In this document: positions 17,787 through 25,084 of the stretch, one piece after another
Layout of the letters: each line of letters starts with the position of its first letter
Position numbering within the stretch: position 1 is the stretch's first letter
Assembly (NCBI GenBank): GCA_050700355.1
Contig: JBOHHE010000057.1
Span: 1-64,000, forward strand
Reading direction: 5' to 3'
DNA from: GCA-003244245 sp050700355
GTDB taxonomy: Bacteria > Actinomycetota > Actinomycetes > Mycobacteriales > Pseudonocardiaceae
DNA: 64,000 nt
Translations under genes and position numbers: made by a program
The notes under the pieces: generated by a model
What the model was told of the DNA's origin: nothing
Seen by the model: only the letters and a program-made list of their open reading frames with translations
Database searches by the model: none

Positions 17787-18284
17787 CTACACCGGTCCGG
17801 AATCGCTCGCCTGACGCCGCTGCCACTCGTCCAACTCCGAGCGCCACCTGCCACACTGCCGGTCATAGTGCACCGGCCCCTCCCGAAACACCGACAGATC
17901 AAGCGCCACCAGCTCCTGATACGCCGCCACAGGCAGATCACCCTCCAGCACCACCTGCAGCCGAGTCTCAGCATCCTGGAGCACCATCACCCGCGCGGAC
18001 GACGCCGTCTCACGCTTGGCACCGACCACCCGATGCACCAGACGCTTAAGCCCCCGAACGACATCCTCAGCCGCGACGGACCCGAACCCACTGAGAAAGG
18101 CATGCAACGGCAGAGTGGCGAGCACCAGCCACTGCAACTGCTCCAGCCCACGACGAGTGGGGGCCATCCGGGTGCGGACAGCAACGGCCAGAGCGCGGAA
18201 GGCTTCGACGATCGCCTGTTCCTCCACAGCCGAGACTTCAGCAGTGACAAGAACTTCCGCAGCAAGCGGATTCCGATCACTCAT
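17787..18284 (-). CDS. EACC1-like effector-associated protein
   Basis: The 165-residue protein is soluble or peripheral, with one hydrophobic stretch in LEQLQWLVLATLPLHAFLSGFGS (about 45-67), followed by VVRGLKRLVHRVVG, VMVLQDAETRLQVVLEGDLP, and a C-terminal FREGPVHYDRQCGRW. From memory this resembles the 'effector-associated constant component 1' family found beside caspase-like, CHAT or protease effectors in actinobacterial NTP-dependent conflict systems. No database check was possible. The start MSDRNPLAAEV lies 27 bases after the stop of the small upstream gene. Here no effector gene follows; only a DUF397 scrap lies downstream, so the system may be incomplete. Confidence 0.55.
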   Translation of the reverse strand: MSDRNPLAAEVLVTAEVSAVEEQAIVEAFRALAVAVRTRMAPTRRGLEQLQWLVLATLPLHAFLSGFGSVAAEDVVRGLKRLVHRVVGAKRETASSARVMVLQDAETRLQVVLEGDLPVAAYQELVALDLSVFREGPVHYDRQCGRWRSELDEWQRRQASDSGPV

Positions 18285-18311
18285 CGTCGCTCAGCACCCA
18301 GACCCACGCCG

Positions 18312-18482
18312 TCATATCCCTGCTGGCAGTGGCCAACCGGCGCCCAGCTGATGGTCGAACTGGGCGGGAGTCACCGACCACCGCAGGGTGGCGGCGACCT
18401 CCCCGCCCGGTGCACGCGCAAGCACCGGATAACTGCCCGCCGCCCCCGGGCCGATCTCCAGCTCGAAGTCGAGCGTGATCAT
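18312..18482 (-). CDS. Small protein, first gene of the EACC1-like pair
   Basis: This 56-residue frame starts MITLDFELEI with GGAGG nine bases upstream. The sequence (MITLDFELEIGP, then SYPVLARAPGGEVAATL) resembles the N-terminal beta-strand segment that opens many actinobacterial CHAT-domain effector proteins (LDFDLLIEP...), here without the CHAT protease. It is followed after 27 bases by the EACC1-like gene, so they form an operon. Its promoter region and first ten codons are duplicated at 8669-8760. It may be a truncated effector or a genuine small partner. Confidence 0.55.
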   Translation of the reverse strand: MITLDFELEIGPGAAGSYPVLARAPGGEVAATLRWSVTPAQFDHQLGAGWPLPAGI

Positions 18483-18766
18483 CCCCACCCCTCCGAGCCG
18501 GTCCCCTCACGCACCGTACGCAAGTCATCGCCCGATCCTACGAAGCGGCAACAGTAGGTAGCACACCGCGTGACACAACGGTCCCGTTGAGAGTGTCAGG
18601 GCAGGCGTCAGTGACGTTCAAGCACCCGCTTGAGCAGCCGACGAGGAATCAGGCTTACGACGCGGTGGTCGCCACGTTGTTCTACTATCGGCGGCGGGTC
18701 CGTGGCATGACAAAGCCCGAATACAGGCCACTTGATCAACGGAGCCTGCCGGTGCTGAACTCCTGG
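18483..18766. other. Region with no recognisable gene (duplicated leader and unassigned DNA)
   Basis: The part next to the small gene (18483-18545) is the shared upstream segment that is also found at 8669-8730. The rest holds only two short overlapping frames on opposite strands (18587-18793 and 18608-18796) without similarity to known families. Nothing else was seen. Confidence 0.5.
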
Positions 18767-18796
18767 TTGACACTCTATTCCCGGACTCTCTAGCAT
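18767..18796 (+). promoter_or_regulatory. Sigma-70-type promoter for the EF-hand gene
   Basis: A consensus TTGACA (18767-18772) is followed after 18 bases by TAGCAT (18791-18796), a typical actinobacterial housekeeping -10. Transcription would start near 18803, leaving a leader of about 60 bases before the EF-hand start. Confidence 0.65.
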
Positions 18797-18863
18797 TACT
18801 ACGGACGGTAGTTTTGCAGTGGCGCAGCGTGTGCCATGTGCGGAGGAAAAATTAGGGGTGAAT

Positions 18864-19418
18864 ATGTCGGAGGCCGTGAAGGACAGGAAGTTCGTCGTTC
18901 TCTTTGACTGGTTCGATCAGAACCAGGATGATTATCTCACGCACGAGGACTTCCTGCAGATGGCCGACCTGTTCGCCGCTGTGGCGCAGGAGGAGGACCA
19001 GGTCAACGCCACTGCGATGAGAGATGCCATCAAGAGTTGGTGGGAGCTGCTGCTCGCCTCCGGCGATACCGACACGGACACGAGGTTGACCCGGCCGGAA
19101 TTCGTCGAGGTTATGAAGTCCAGCGTCACATCCCCGGGGAACTTCGAAAGGGCCGTATTGGCTATCGCCGATGCTCTGATGTCCGCGCTCGACACCAACA
19201 AGGACGGCTTGGTGGATTCGCAGGAATACGCCCGGATGTACAGCACGCTTGGGATTCCCCTCGAATATGCCAGCGACGCCTTCCGCCGCCTCGACCGTGA
19301 CAGCGACGGTGCCATCAGCCACGAGGAATTCAGGACCGCCATCTGCGAGTTCTATCTCAGCGACGACGAGAACGCTCCGGGAAACTGGCTGATCGGCCCA
19401 TTCGGCCAGCCGGCCTGA
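18864..19418 (+). CDS. Calerythrin-like EF-hand calcium-binding protein
   Basis: The 184-residue soluble protein has four EF-hand sites: DQNQDDYLTHED (about 15-26), DTDTDTRLTRPE (about 69-80), DTNKDGLVDSQE (about 114-125) and DRDSDGAISHEE (about 148-159). Sites 1, 3 and 4 have canonical ligands; site 2 lacks the central Gly. Length and layout match calerythrin of Saccharopolyspora and sarcoplasmic calcium-binding proteins, which buffer or transport Ca2+. An AGGGGTGA stretch precedes ATG 18864; an in-frame GTG at 18858 with GGAGGA further upstream is an alternative start. A strong promoter lies at 18767-18796. It appears monocistronic. Confidence 0.9.
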   Translation: MSEAVKDRKFVVLFDWFDQNQDDYLTHEDFLQMADLFAAVAQEEDQVNATAMRDAIKSWWELLLASGDTDTDTRLTRPEFVEVMKSSVTSPGNFERAVLAIADALMSALDTNKDGLVDSQEYARMYSTLGIPLEYASDAFRRLDRDSDGAISHEEFRTAICEFYLSDDENAPGNWLIGPFGQPA

Positions 19419-19589
19419 ACGCAAGCCGCAATCCCGCAGGCAAGCAGCTCCGGTTTCTTGATCCTGCGCTTGGCTGACCAGCTGCTTGACTGTCGACTCG
19501 GGGTCGTCGGCGGACCCGTCACCACCCGCTAGAGCATCTCAGGCTCACAACCGGATCGCGTCACGCTCGATCTCAGCCGCAACCTCCGG

Positions 19590-19823
19590 TCACGGTGAAC
19601 GCGCCGGAACCACATCCACCGGCACGCCGAGCGGCTCGGTCAGCTCGCGACGCAACGCGATCAGCTCCAGCAGCGATGTGGTTTCGGGGAGATCGACAAC
19701 AAGATCGACATCGCTGCGCGGCTCGTCCTGACCACGCGCCACCGAGCCGAACAGCCGTCGGTTAGTGGCGCCATACCGGGCGCCACAGCGCGGATGACTG
19801 GCGCAGCGCCCGACTCGTTCGAC
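19590..19823 (-). pseudogene. MNT-type nucleotidyltransferase domain remnant
   Basis: The minus strand encodes RRLFGSVARGQDEPRSDVDL followed by VVDLP, the metal-binding GS...DVD motif of minimal nucleotidyltransferases, and ends ELTEPLGVPVDVVPA before a stop at 19590. The frame is closed upstream by a TAG at 19824-19826, and between there and the motif no ATG, GTG or TTG is available. The helix-turn-helix or other N-terminal part normally attached is missing. It is called a truncated remnant of a MNT antitoxin-like or Abi-type gene. The catalytic residues themselves are intact. Confidence 0.6.
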
Positions 19824-20563
19824 CTAACCCACTGACATCACGCTCCCTAACGAGGTCACTACACACCTCAAGCAGGCCGAGCAGCTTGCGAGCAGTCTCG
19901 GCAGGCTCAGGCCAGCGCGGCCCTAGAAGGGCGGCGGTTCGTCGGGGTCTGGTCGTGGCGGTGGGGGCGCCGGTTCTGGTGGGGGTGGGAGCGGTACAGG
20001 ATGGGTCCGTCTTCGTTGCCGGTGACCGGTGATGGGTAGTCGGGGTAGTCAGGTCCGGGGACGGATCGGGCAGATCGATGATGATCAGCTGAGGCCAGGT
20101 GTGATAGGTGCGTCCGAGGGGGCTGGGTCCAGATGACCCCCGGCTTACGACACCCGGTGGTCGGAAGTCGGCCCCGGGCAGTGCAGCCACACCAGTCCGG
20201 GGCCTTGACCGGAGCGGCACCCGTCCGGCCCCGCACGTCGTGCTCGGCGACCCGCTGTGCCAGAGCTGCTACCGCGACCATCACAGTGAAAGTGACCACG
20301 GGCGGCTGAGCAGCCGCCCGTGCGCATGTAGCGGCCCGGCCGGGGTTGATACCTGACCGGGCCGTCCGCTGCTGGCCACGGGTCAGGGGGCCGTTCGCGG
20401 TGCTGTCCTCGGGGTGATCGAGTCGGCTCTGTGACGACTTCGGGGGTGTGCACCCGACCCGGGTGGGTCGGCAGGTAGCCTGGCGTGCGTATCTCACCGG
20501 AGTGTTCCGCTCCGGGGCGATGACCCAGGGCATCGGTGAGTGGCCGGTGCGGAGAGGGCCGTC
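19824..20563. other. 740-base stretch without a supportable gene
   Basis: Long frames exist on the minus strand (for example 19907-20644), but their composition is Arg/Pro/Thr-rich, they match no family, and they look like high-GC artefacts. A plus-strand frame (20108-20356) contains a CxxC pair (DPLCQSCYRDHH) and could be part of a decayed zinc-ribbon protein. A strong hairpin lies at 20298-20321. The stretch looks like eroded accessory DNA. Confidence 0.45.
20298..20321. terminator. Perfect hairpin, probable terminator
   Basis: ACGGGCGGCT (20298-20307) pairs with AGCCGCCCGT (20312-20321) around a GAGC loop. It has a ten-base-pair GC-rich stem and no U-tract. It lies in a gene-poor stretch, so the transcript it would end is unclear. 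Confidence 0.5.
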
Positions 20564-20668
20564 ATGACCGCTGAGGAAGGGCGCACGATCGGCGCGCAGC
20601 TGCGCATGATCCGTAGTCGAGCACCGCTTGGCGGGTGCGGGCACCTATTCGCCGCTGTGTTTTGCTGA
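20564..20668 (+). pseudogene. N-terminal scrap of an XRE-type regulator
   Basis: A GGAGAGGG site precedes an ATG that opens MTAEEGRTIGAQLRMIRS. This closely resembles the first residues of a common actinobacterial helix-turn-helix family. The frame then becomes unrelated sequence (APLGGCGHLFAA) and stops after 34 codons. The rest of the regulator is absent. It is either a truncated relic or a chance resemblance. Confidence 0.4.
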
Positions 20669-20768
20669 ACTTCCCCGGCCTGAGGTATCGCCCCGTTACG
20701 ATTCGGTTCGTCTGGGTGGCTGGCGGTGCGCTGGGGTGTTCCGCTTGAACTGAGGGTGAGGACACGGG

Positions 20769-21527
20769 GTGGTTGCCAAGAAGTTCGGCCCCTACCGGTT
20801 GGCGGCTCTGATCGGGCGGGGTGGCATGGGTGAGGTGCCCCTGCCCGCCTCCCGGCCGCGTCGCCGCGCCCGTGTCCTTACCACCACGATCGTCGGGCCG
20901 GCTCTGATTGCGATCACGCTGGCCGTGGCAGGTATCATCGTCCTGGTCAGCTGCACCAATCTCCCCGCTTCCAACGGATCGGCCCTGACGACGGCTCCAA
21001 CAACGGTGCCCGTGCCTCCGACGGTCACCGCTATCCTGCCCGTCGGTTCCTATCCCCGAGGTGTTGTGGTGTCCCCGGATGGGCGTCGCGCCTACGTCAC
21101 CAACAACGGCTCCGGTTCGGTGTCGGTGATTGACACCGCCAGCACCGCAGTCGTGGCTACCTTGCCCGTTGGCGACAACCCTGGGGCGGTGGCGGTGTCC
21201 CCGGATGGGGGTCGCGCCTACGTCACCAACTTCAGCTCCGGTTCGGTGTCGGTGATTGACACCGCCAGCACCACGGTCACCGCTACCCTGACCGTCGGCG
21301 ACGGCCCTGGGGCGGTGGCGGTGTCCCTGGATGGGCGTCGCGCCTACGTCACCAACAACGGCTCCGATTCGCTGGCGGTGATTGACACCGCCAGCACCAC
21401 GGTCGTCGCTACCCTGACCGTCGGCGACGGGCCCGTGGGTGTCGCCGTCTCCCCGGACGGGCGCCGCGTCTACGTCACCAACTACTTCTCCAACTCAGTG
21501 TCGGTGATTGACATGGAGGTGGGCTGA
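20769..21527 (+). CDS. YVTN beta-propeller repeat protein with vestigial Ser/Thr-kinase N-terminus
   Basis: The 252-residue protein begins FGPYRLAALIGRGGMGEV, the glycine-rich loop of a PknB/PknD-type kinase, but the catalytic domain is then missing. Residue 25 passes directly into PLPASRPRRRAR and a membrane segment (about 37-61, IVGPALIAITLAVAGIIVLV). The extracellular part has four repeats of about 42 residues with VAVSPDGRRAYVTNN and VSVIDTAS, closely related also at the DNA level. A complete propeller needs six or seven blades, so this is short. The likely history is an in-frame deletion of the kinase core and of some blades from a PknD-like sensor kinase. GTG 20769 is preceded by a weak GAGG. 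Confidence 0.7.
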   Translation: MVAKKFGPYRLAALIGRGGMGEVPLPASRPRRRARVLTTTIVGPALIAITLAVAGIIVLVSCTNLPASNGSALTTAPTTVPVPPTVTAILPVGSYPRGVVVSPDGRRAYVTNNGSGSVSVIDTASTAVVATLPVGDNPGAVAVSPDGGRAYVTNFSSGSVSVIDTASTTVTATLTVGDGPGAVAVSLDGRRAYVTNNGSDSLAVIDTASTTVVATLTVGDGPVGVAVSPDGRRVYVTNYFSNSVSVIDMEVG

Positions 21528-21752
21528 AAGGCTATGCCTCGGACTCTGTTGTCGGGGTGTCAAGTCTGCCTGTCCAGCCAGAGTGAGCCGATCAGCGGGC
21601 CTGAGACGCGCGCAGGGCACTGTTTCCGCGTGCCTTCGAGAAAGGGCAGAAAGGGCATGAGCCTGACGACGGGCACATGACCGGAAAGCTGCAGCTGGAG
21701 CCAGGCCAGCGTCGTCGCCCATGTCCCGGAGTAGCCGTGCTCGGTTCGTCGG

Positions 21753-22270
21753 TCAGATCGTCGGCGTGAGGCAGGAACGTAGACGCGGACAGCGCCAAGC
21801 ATCTTCGGTGTGGCTGTAGTTCAGTTGGATCGAGTGGAGCGACCGGGTAGGGCGGACGGCTCCCTCTGCAGCGAAGCGATCTTGATCAGCATCGCTGGGC
21901 AGCCACTGGGTTACATCCGTGTCGGTGGTCAGCGGCGGGGTGTGTTGGGTGTTGTAGCGGGCTCGCGCGCTACGGACGGCGTGGGCCAGCGTCTCGTAGA
22001 AATCGTCATGACTTCCCTCTTCGCGCCAGCCGGCCGCTACCATCCACGGCCTGCCAGCGGCGTCGATCCAGACTGCCCCGCGCCATCGTTGGGCTTTCAC
22101 CTTGAACAGCACGGTGGCATCGACCGAGCTGATGCGTTCACGCCTTCGGCGAACTGCTGGTTGGCCTTACGCAGCAAGAGGTGATCAAGTTCGTCGAGCG
22201 GATCATCGATAGGCGGGATCTTCAGGCCGAGATCATCGGTGAGGCAGCGCAGTGTCGGGCGGACTGGCAT
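21753..22270 (-). pseudogene. Frameshifted hypothetical gene, second gene of a toxin-antitoxin-like pair
   Basis: Frame 1 starts at ATG 22270 (MPVRPTLRCLTDDL, then LDELDHLLLRKANQQFAEG). Near 22150 it must shift to the frame that reads ISSVDATVLFKVKAQRW, then DAAGRPWMVAAGWRE and SHDDFYETLAHAVRSARAR, and ends at 21753. The joined product would be about 172 residues, rich in Trp and Arg near the middle. I do not recognise a named family. The ATG follows directly after the TAG of the upstream antitoxin-like frame, as in toxin-antitoxin operons. A real frameshift or a sequencing error are both possible. Confidence 0.5.
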
Positions 22271-22467
22271 CTACTGCTCGCGGACACCGCCGAGCTTGGC
22301 AAGCCGCTCGGCAGACAGGCCGGTGAGGGCCGCAACGCGGCTGCTCGTGGTGCTGTCGAGGATCTTCATCGTATCTTGATCTGTGTCATGCGCAGCGCGG
22401 TCGCGCCGTGCGCCAGCAGGGCATGGGTCGCCTCATCGACCTTGACCGGGGCAGTCTGCACAGCCAT
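22271..22467 (-). pseudogene. Antitoxin-like gene disrupted by a frame change
   Basis: A strong GGAGG site precedes ATG 22467 (MAVQTAPVKVDEATHALLAH, then ALRMTQIKIR and a stop at 22366-22368). The start resembles ribbon-helix-helix antitoxins that contain VKVDE. An overlapping ATGA then opens a second frame (STTSSRVAALTGLSAERLAK, ending at TAG 22271-22273), which looks like the C-terminal tail of the same type of protein. The two halves together are shorter than a usual antitoxin of 80-100 residues. An internal deletion that changed the frame is inferred. Confidence 0.45.
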
Positions 22468-22741
22468 CAGCAACCTCCTTGGTACCCAAGGAAACTTAGA
22501 TACCGTCGACATCGTCAACACCAGGTAGGCGGGTGTAGTAGATCCAGCCCACTGGTCCAGACGACTCCAGTCAGGTGACACATCACGTGGCCCGTACCGG
22601 GCGCCGGCGCGGCTGATGCCCGGCTGATGCCACCGCAGTCGGGCATCAGCCCGCCTCCCCACTGCGCAGCATCCGAGATCTCCCCACGGACGCCTCGCGC
22701 ACCTCAGACTACCGGCTGATCCGCCTGCCGAGCCCCCGCAA

Positions 22742-23173
22742 TCAGGTTCGTAGTGGATCGATCCACACCAGGCCGGGAAACCGGCCGAAGTCCTCGTCGG
22801 CCGAGCACAGGGTCGCTCCGTGCTCGATCGCCAAGGCGGCCAGGTGTGCATCCGGTACCCGATTGCCTGCCGTGCCGACCGCATTCAGCAGATCTCGTAA
22901 CACTGCTGAGTGCCGGTAGGTCGGATGCACGGTGGTCACACACGGCTGGATGAGCCACTCTTGAACATAATCAAGAGCGCGCTCAACCGTGAGGGGCGGA
23001 TCCATCACAGCACGCCTGGTGGTGAGGCGGAGGAAGCCCAGCAAGGTATGCCACGGCAGGGCAACGGTCTCCGCACCAGACATGATTTCCTCAAACCAGG
23101 GCCGGGCACGGGCGTGCTGGGCGGTCGCCTTGTTAGTCGCGTAGATCAGCAGGTTGACGTCGAGCAACTTCAC
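22742..23173 (-). CDS. vapC: VapC-family PIN-domain ribonuclease toxin
   Basis: PIN-domain toxins cleave tRNA or rRNA under Mg2+. The 143-residue protein has the acidic active-site residues in place: D5 (KLLDVNLLIYA), D108 (NRVPDAHLAALA) and D126/D128 (CSADEDFGRF), with an acidic position in the helix near FEEI. The ATG overlaps the stop of the antitoxin gene by four bases, so the two are coupled. The pair lies in a zone of decayed genes, yet both frames are intact. It may help to stabilise this accessory region (inference). Confidence 0.9.
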   Translation of the reverse strand: MKLLDVNLLIYATNKATAQHARARPWFEEIMSGAETVALPWHTLLGFLRLTTRRAVMDPPLTVERALDYVQEWLIQPCVTTVHPTYRHSAVLRDLLNAVGTAGNRVPDAHLAALAIEHGATLCSADEDFGRFPGLVWIDPLRT

Positions 23174-23430
23174 TTGCCGAGCTCGATCTTCCGGAGAAGC
23201 TCCTCGTCCTCCCAGTCGGCCAGCAACCGGTTGACTTTCGCCACGTCGACCCCGGGTTGGATCTCGGCAGTGAACGGGGTAACTCGATAGGCGCGCGCGG
23301 GTGGGTTGGCGGCAACCAATCCGGCACGGACGGCGAAGTTCAGGGCCTCTTTGAAGGACATGCCTCGCTCGCGCATCGCGGTGTGCAACGCGGCGGCGAC
23401 GTCGTCATCCAAAGTGACGGTGGTACGCAT
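23170..23430 (-). CDS. vapB: VapB-family antitoxin
   Basis: The 86-residue antitoxin has an N-terminal ribbon-helix-helix DNA-binding domain (MRTTVTLDDDVAAALHTAMR followed by the FKEALNFAVRAGL helix) and a C-terminal toxin-binding tail (PGVDVAKVNRLLADWEDEEL). ATG 23430 is selected because a promoter with TATGAT ends six bases upstream, making a leaderless transcript that begins at this codon. The in-frame ATG at 23457 lies inside the promoter. It is expected to repress its own operon through the inverted repeat at 23435-23470 and to neutralise VapC. Confidence 0.88.
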   Translation of the reverse strand: MRTTVTLDDDVAAALHTAMRERGMSFKEALNFAVRAGLVAANPPARAYRVTPFTAEIQPGVDVAKVNRLLADWEDEELLRKIELGK

Positions 23431-23470
23431 GATGGCATCATACTCATCATGGTTCATGCTGTCATGATGC
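23431..23470 (-). promoter_or_regulatory. Promoter and inverted-repeat operator of vapBC
   Basis: On the minus strand ATGACA (complement of 23460-23465) is followed after 17 bases by TATGAT (complement of 23437-23442), placing the transcription start at the vapB ATG. GCATCAT (23435-23441) and ATGATGC (23464-23470) form an inverted repeat that brackets the -35 and -10 elements, as expected for autorepression by a VapB-VapC complex. Confidence 0.65.
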
Positions 23471-23685
23471 TCCTACTGTGGAATCGCGCGTGCCCGCGCC
23501 GGGCTCGCCCGATACAGCTCGGTCATCTGCCCTCCGCACACAGGCCAGCAGCGCGAGCCCAGAGCAGGCCGACCGACTTCATCATGACCTTATGATCGGC
23601 AAACCACCGCCGGGCGCAACACCGAGAGAGCATCCGCTTCCGTCCAGGCCCTATAGCAGTTCAGTCTGAATCCGTCGTCCAGCAC

Positions 23686-24495
23686 ATGATCGAAGTGAGC
23701 GTGAGCGCGTTGCCGAACGCAACAGAGGCCCGGCCCGGCCGCCTGTCCGCAAAATCAGCCGTCATCACCGGTGCGGCCAAGGGCATCGGCCGAGCGACGG
23801 CCATACGATTTGCCGCCGAGGGCGCGCGGCTCACGATCACCGATGTCGACCAATCGGGCCTCGAAGAGCTCAGCGATGTTCTGGCCGCTGAAGGTGCCGA
23901 GGCGGTACCGGTGCTCGGTGACGTCTCGGTGGCTGCGGATGCCCGCCGAATGATCGACACCGGGGTCGAGCGGTACGGCCGGGTCGACATCCTCGTCGCC
24001 AACGCCGGGATCATCCCGCTCAACAAGATCACTGAAGCGTCCGGGGACGACTGGGACCAGGTCATGGCCATTGACGGTCGCGGCATGTTTTTGACGTGTA
24101 AGTACGCCATCGAACACATGGTGACCGCAGGCGGCGGGTCGATCGTCTGCCTGTCCTCGATCTCCGGCATTGCCGGGCAATCCAACCAAAGTACTTACGG
24201 CCCCGCCAAATTCGTCGCCTCCGGTTTGACGAAACACCTGGCGATCGAATGGGCGGGCGAGGGCATCCGGGTGAACGCCGTCGCGCCGGGAACTATCCGC
24301 ACCGACCGGGTGCGACGGCTACCCGACGAACCAGGCGGGGCCGCCTATCTCGCCGAGATCGAGCTCAGGCATCCACTGGGCCGGATCGGCGAACCCGAGG
24401 AGGTCGCCAGCGCCATCGCCTTCCTCGCCTCGGACGACGCCTCCTTCATCACCGGCGCGGTGCTCCCGGTCGACGGGGGGTACCTGGCTCAATAG
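23686..24495 (+). CDS. SDR family oxidoreductase
   Basis: This classical short-chain dehydrogenase has 269 residues. It shows the cofactor motif TGAAKGIG (28-35), Asp at 53-55 suggesting NAD preference, NAG (106-108), the catalytic Ser in LSSISG (about 157-160) and Tyr171/Lys175 in YGPAK. The C-terminus FITGAVLPVDGGYLAQ is typical. The substrate cannot be read from the sequence; relatives act on sugars, alcohols and ketones. It stands alone with no clear ribosome-binding site upstream of ATG 23686; a start inside the first 20 residues is possible. Its stop codon overlaps a tandem repeat. Confidence 0.85.
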   Translation: MIEVSVSALPNATEARPGRLSAKSAVITGAAKGIGRATAIRFAAEGARLTITDVDQSGLEELSDVLAAEGAEAVPVLGDVSVAADARRMIDTGVERYGRVDILVANAGIIPLNKITEASGDDWDQVMAIDGRGMFLTCKYAIEHMVTAGGGSIVCLSSISGIAGQSNQSTYGPAKFVASGLTKHLAIEWAGEGIRVNAVAPGTIRTDRVRRLPDEPGGAAYLAEIELRHPLGRIGEPEEVASAIAFLASDDASFITGAVLPVDGGYLAQ

Positions 24496-24521
24496 GGGTA
24501 TGCGAAATAGGGGTATGCGAA
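24492..24521. repeat. 15-base perfect tandem duplication at the SDR stop codon
   Basis: ATAGGGGTATGCGAA occurs twice back to back (24492-24506 and 24507-24521) and includes the stop of the SDR gene. It lies exactly between the SDR gene and the Uma2 remnant and may be the scar of a recombination or deletion event. Confidence 0.8.
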
Positions 24522-24522
24522 T

Positions 24523-24819
24523 TCAATGCGGGCGCAGACCATCGAGCAGCCGCGCCGGACACACCCGCACCGGGAACGGCCGGGACGCGAGGGAGATCTC
24601 CTCGCCACTCACTTTCGCCGTCAGCTGGTACCGACCAGTCCGCAACACCATGTACAGGGTGAGCGCCATCTCCTGGTGCGGCCAGCCCGGCACCGGGGTC
24701 ACCAGCAGCATCCCGTCGATGAGCTCATACCGTCGGCCGTCATCGGGCATCGCCTCCAGATTGCGCACCGTGAACGGGCGACCCTCGGCAAGTCCGATCG
24801 GTTCGGTTATGACCGTCAT
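24523..24819 (-). pseudogene. Uma2-family nuclease gene with internal deletion
   Basis: From ATG 24819 (GGAGGGGG site upstream) the 98-residue frame starts with the Uma2 N-terminus (RPFTVRNLEAMPDDGRRYEL, IDGMLLVTPVPGWPHQEMAL). At LTLYMVLRTG it jumps to the typical Uma2 C-terminus (RYQLTAKVSGEEI, RPFPVRVCPARLL). The middle of the protein, which carries the PD-(D/E)xK catalytic strand-pair, is absent; intact Uma2 proteins have about 180-190 residues. The join is in frame, so a small non-catalytic product could still be made. Uma2 proteins are multi-copy and of unknown role in actinobacteria. Confidence 0.65.
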
Positions 24820-25084
24820 GGTCCCCCTCCTTTCTGTTCCCAGCCAGTGCGGGCACAAACCGCCCGGGACGCCGGTCCCGAACGTGTGGCACCGTCACCA
24901 GACATCGTGAGCCCGAAAGAACCGACAACCCGAGCATGCGAATCTGAGGCCTCATTAGCAGTTGAACAGCAGTGTGAGCAAGAGTGTGCACCCTTAATTC
25001 ACACTCGTTGTCACGCTGGTTTTCTGTTGCCAGGCGGTTACGCTGCGGCGTCAAGGCAGCAGGCAGATCTGGCATGGGGGTGGC

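Noticed and set aside
18587..18796. Short overlapping frames before the EF-hand gene
   Set aside because: Neither strand gives a recognisable product, and the consensus promoter of the EF-hand gene lies inside them.
20108..20356. 82-residue frame with CxxC (DPLCQSCYRDHH)
   Set aside because: It has one cysteine pair only and no ribosome-binding site; kept only as a remark in the gene-poor stretch.
19907..20644. 245-residue minus-strand frame
   Set aside because: It is Arg/Thr/Pro-rich, has no recognisable domain, and overlaps the helix-turn-helix relic and a strong hairpin; such frames are common by chance at this GC content.
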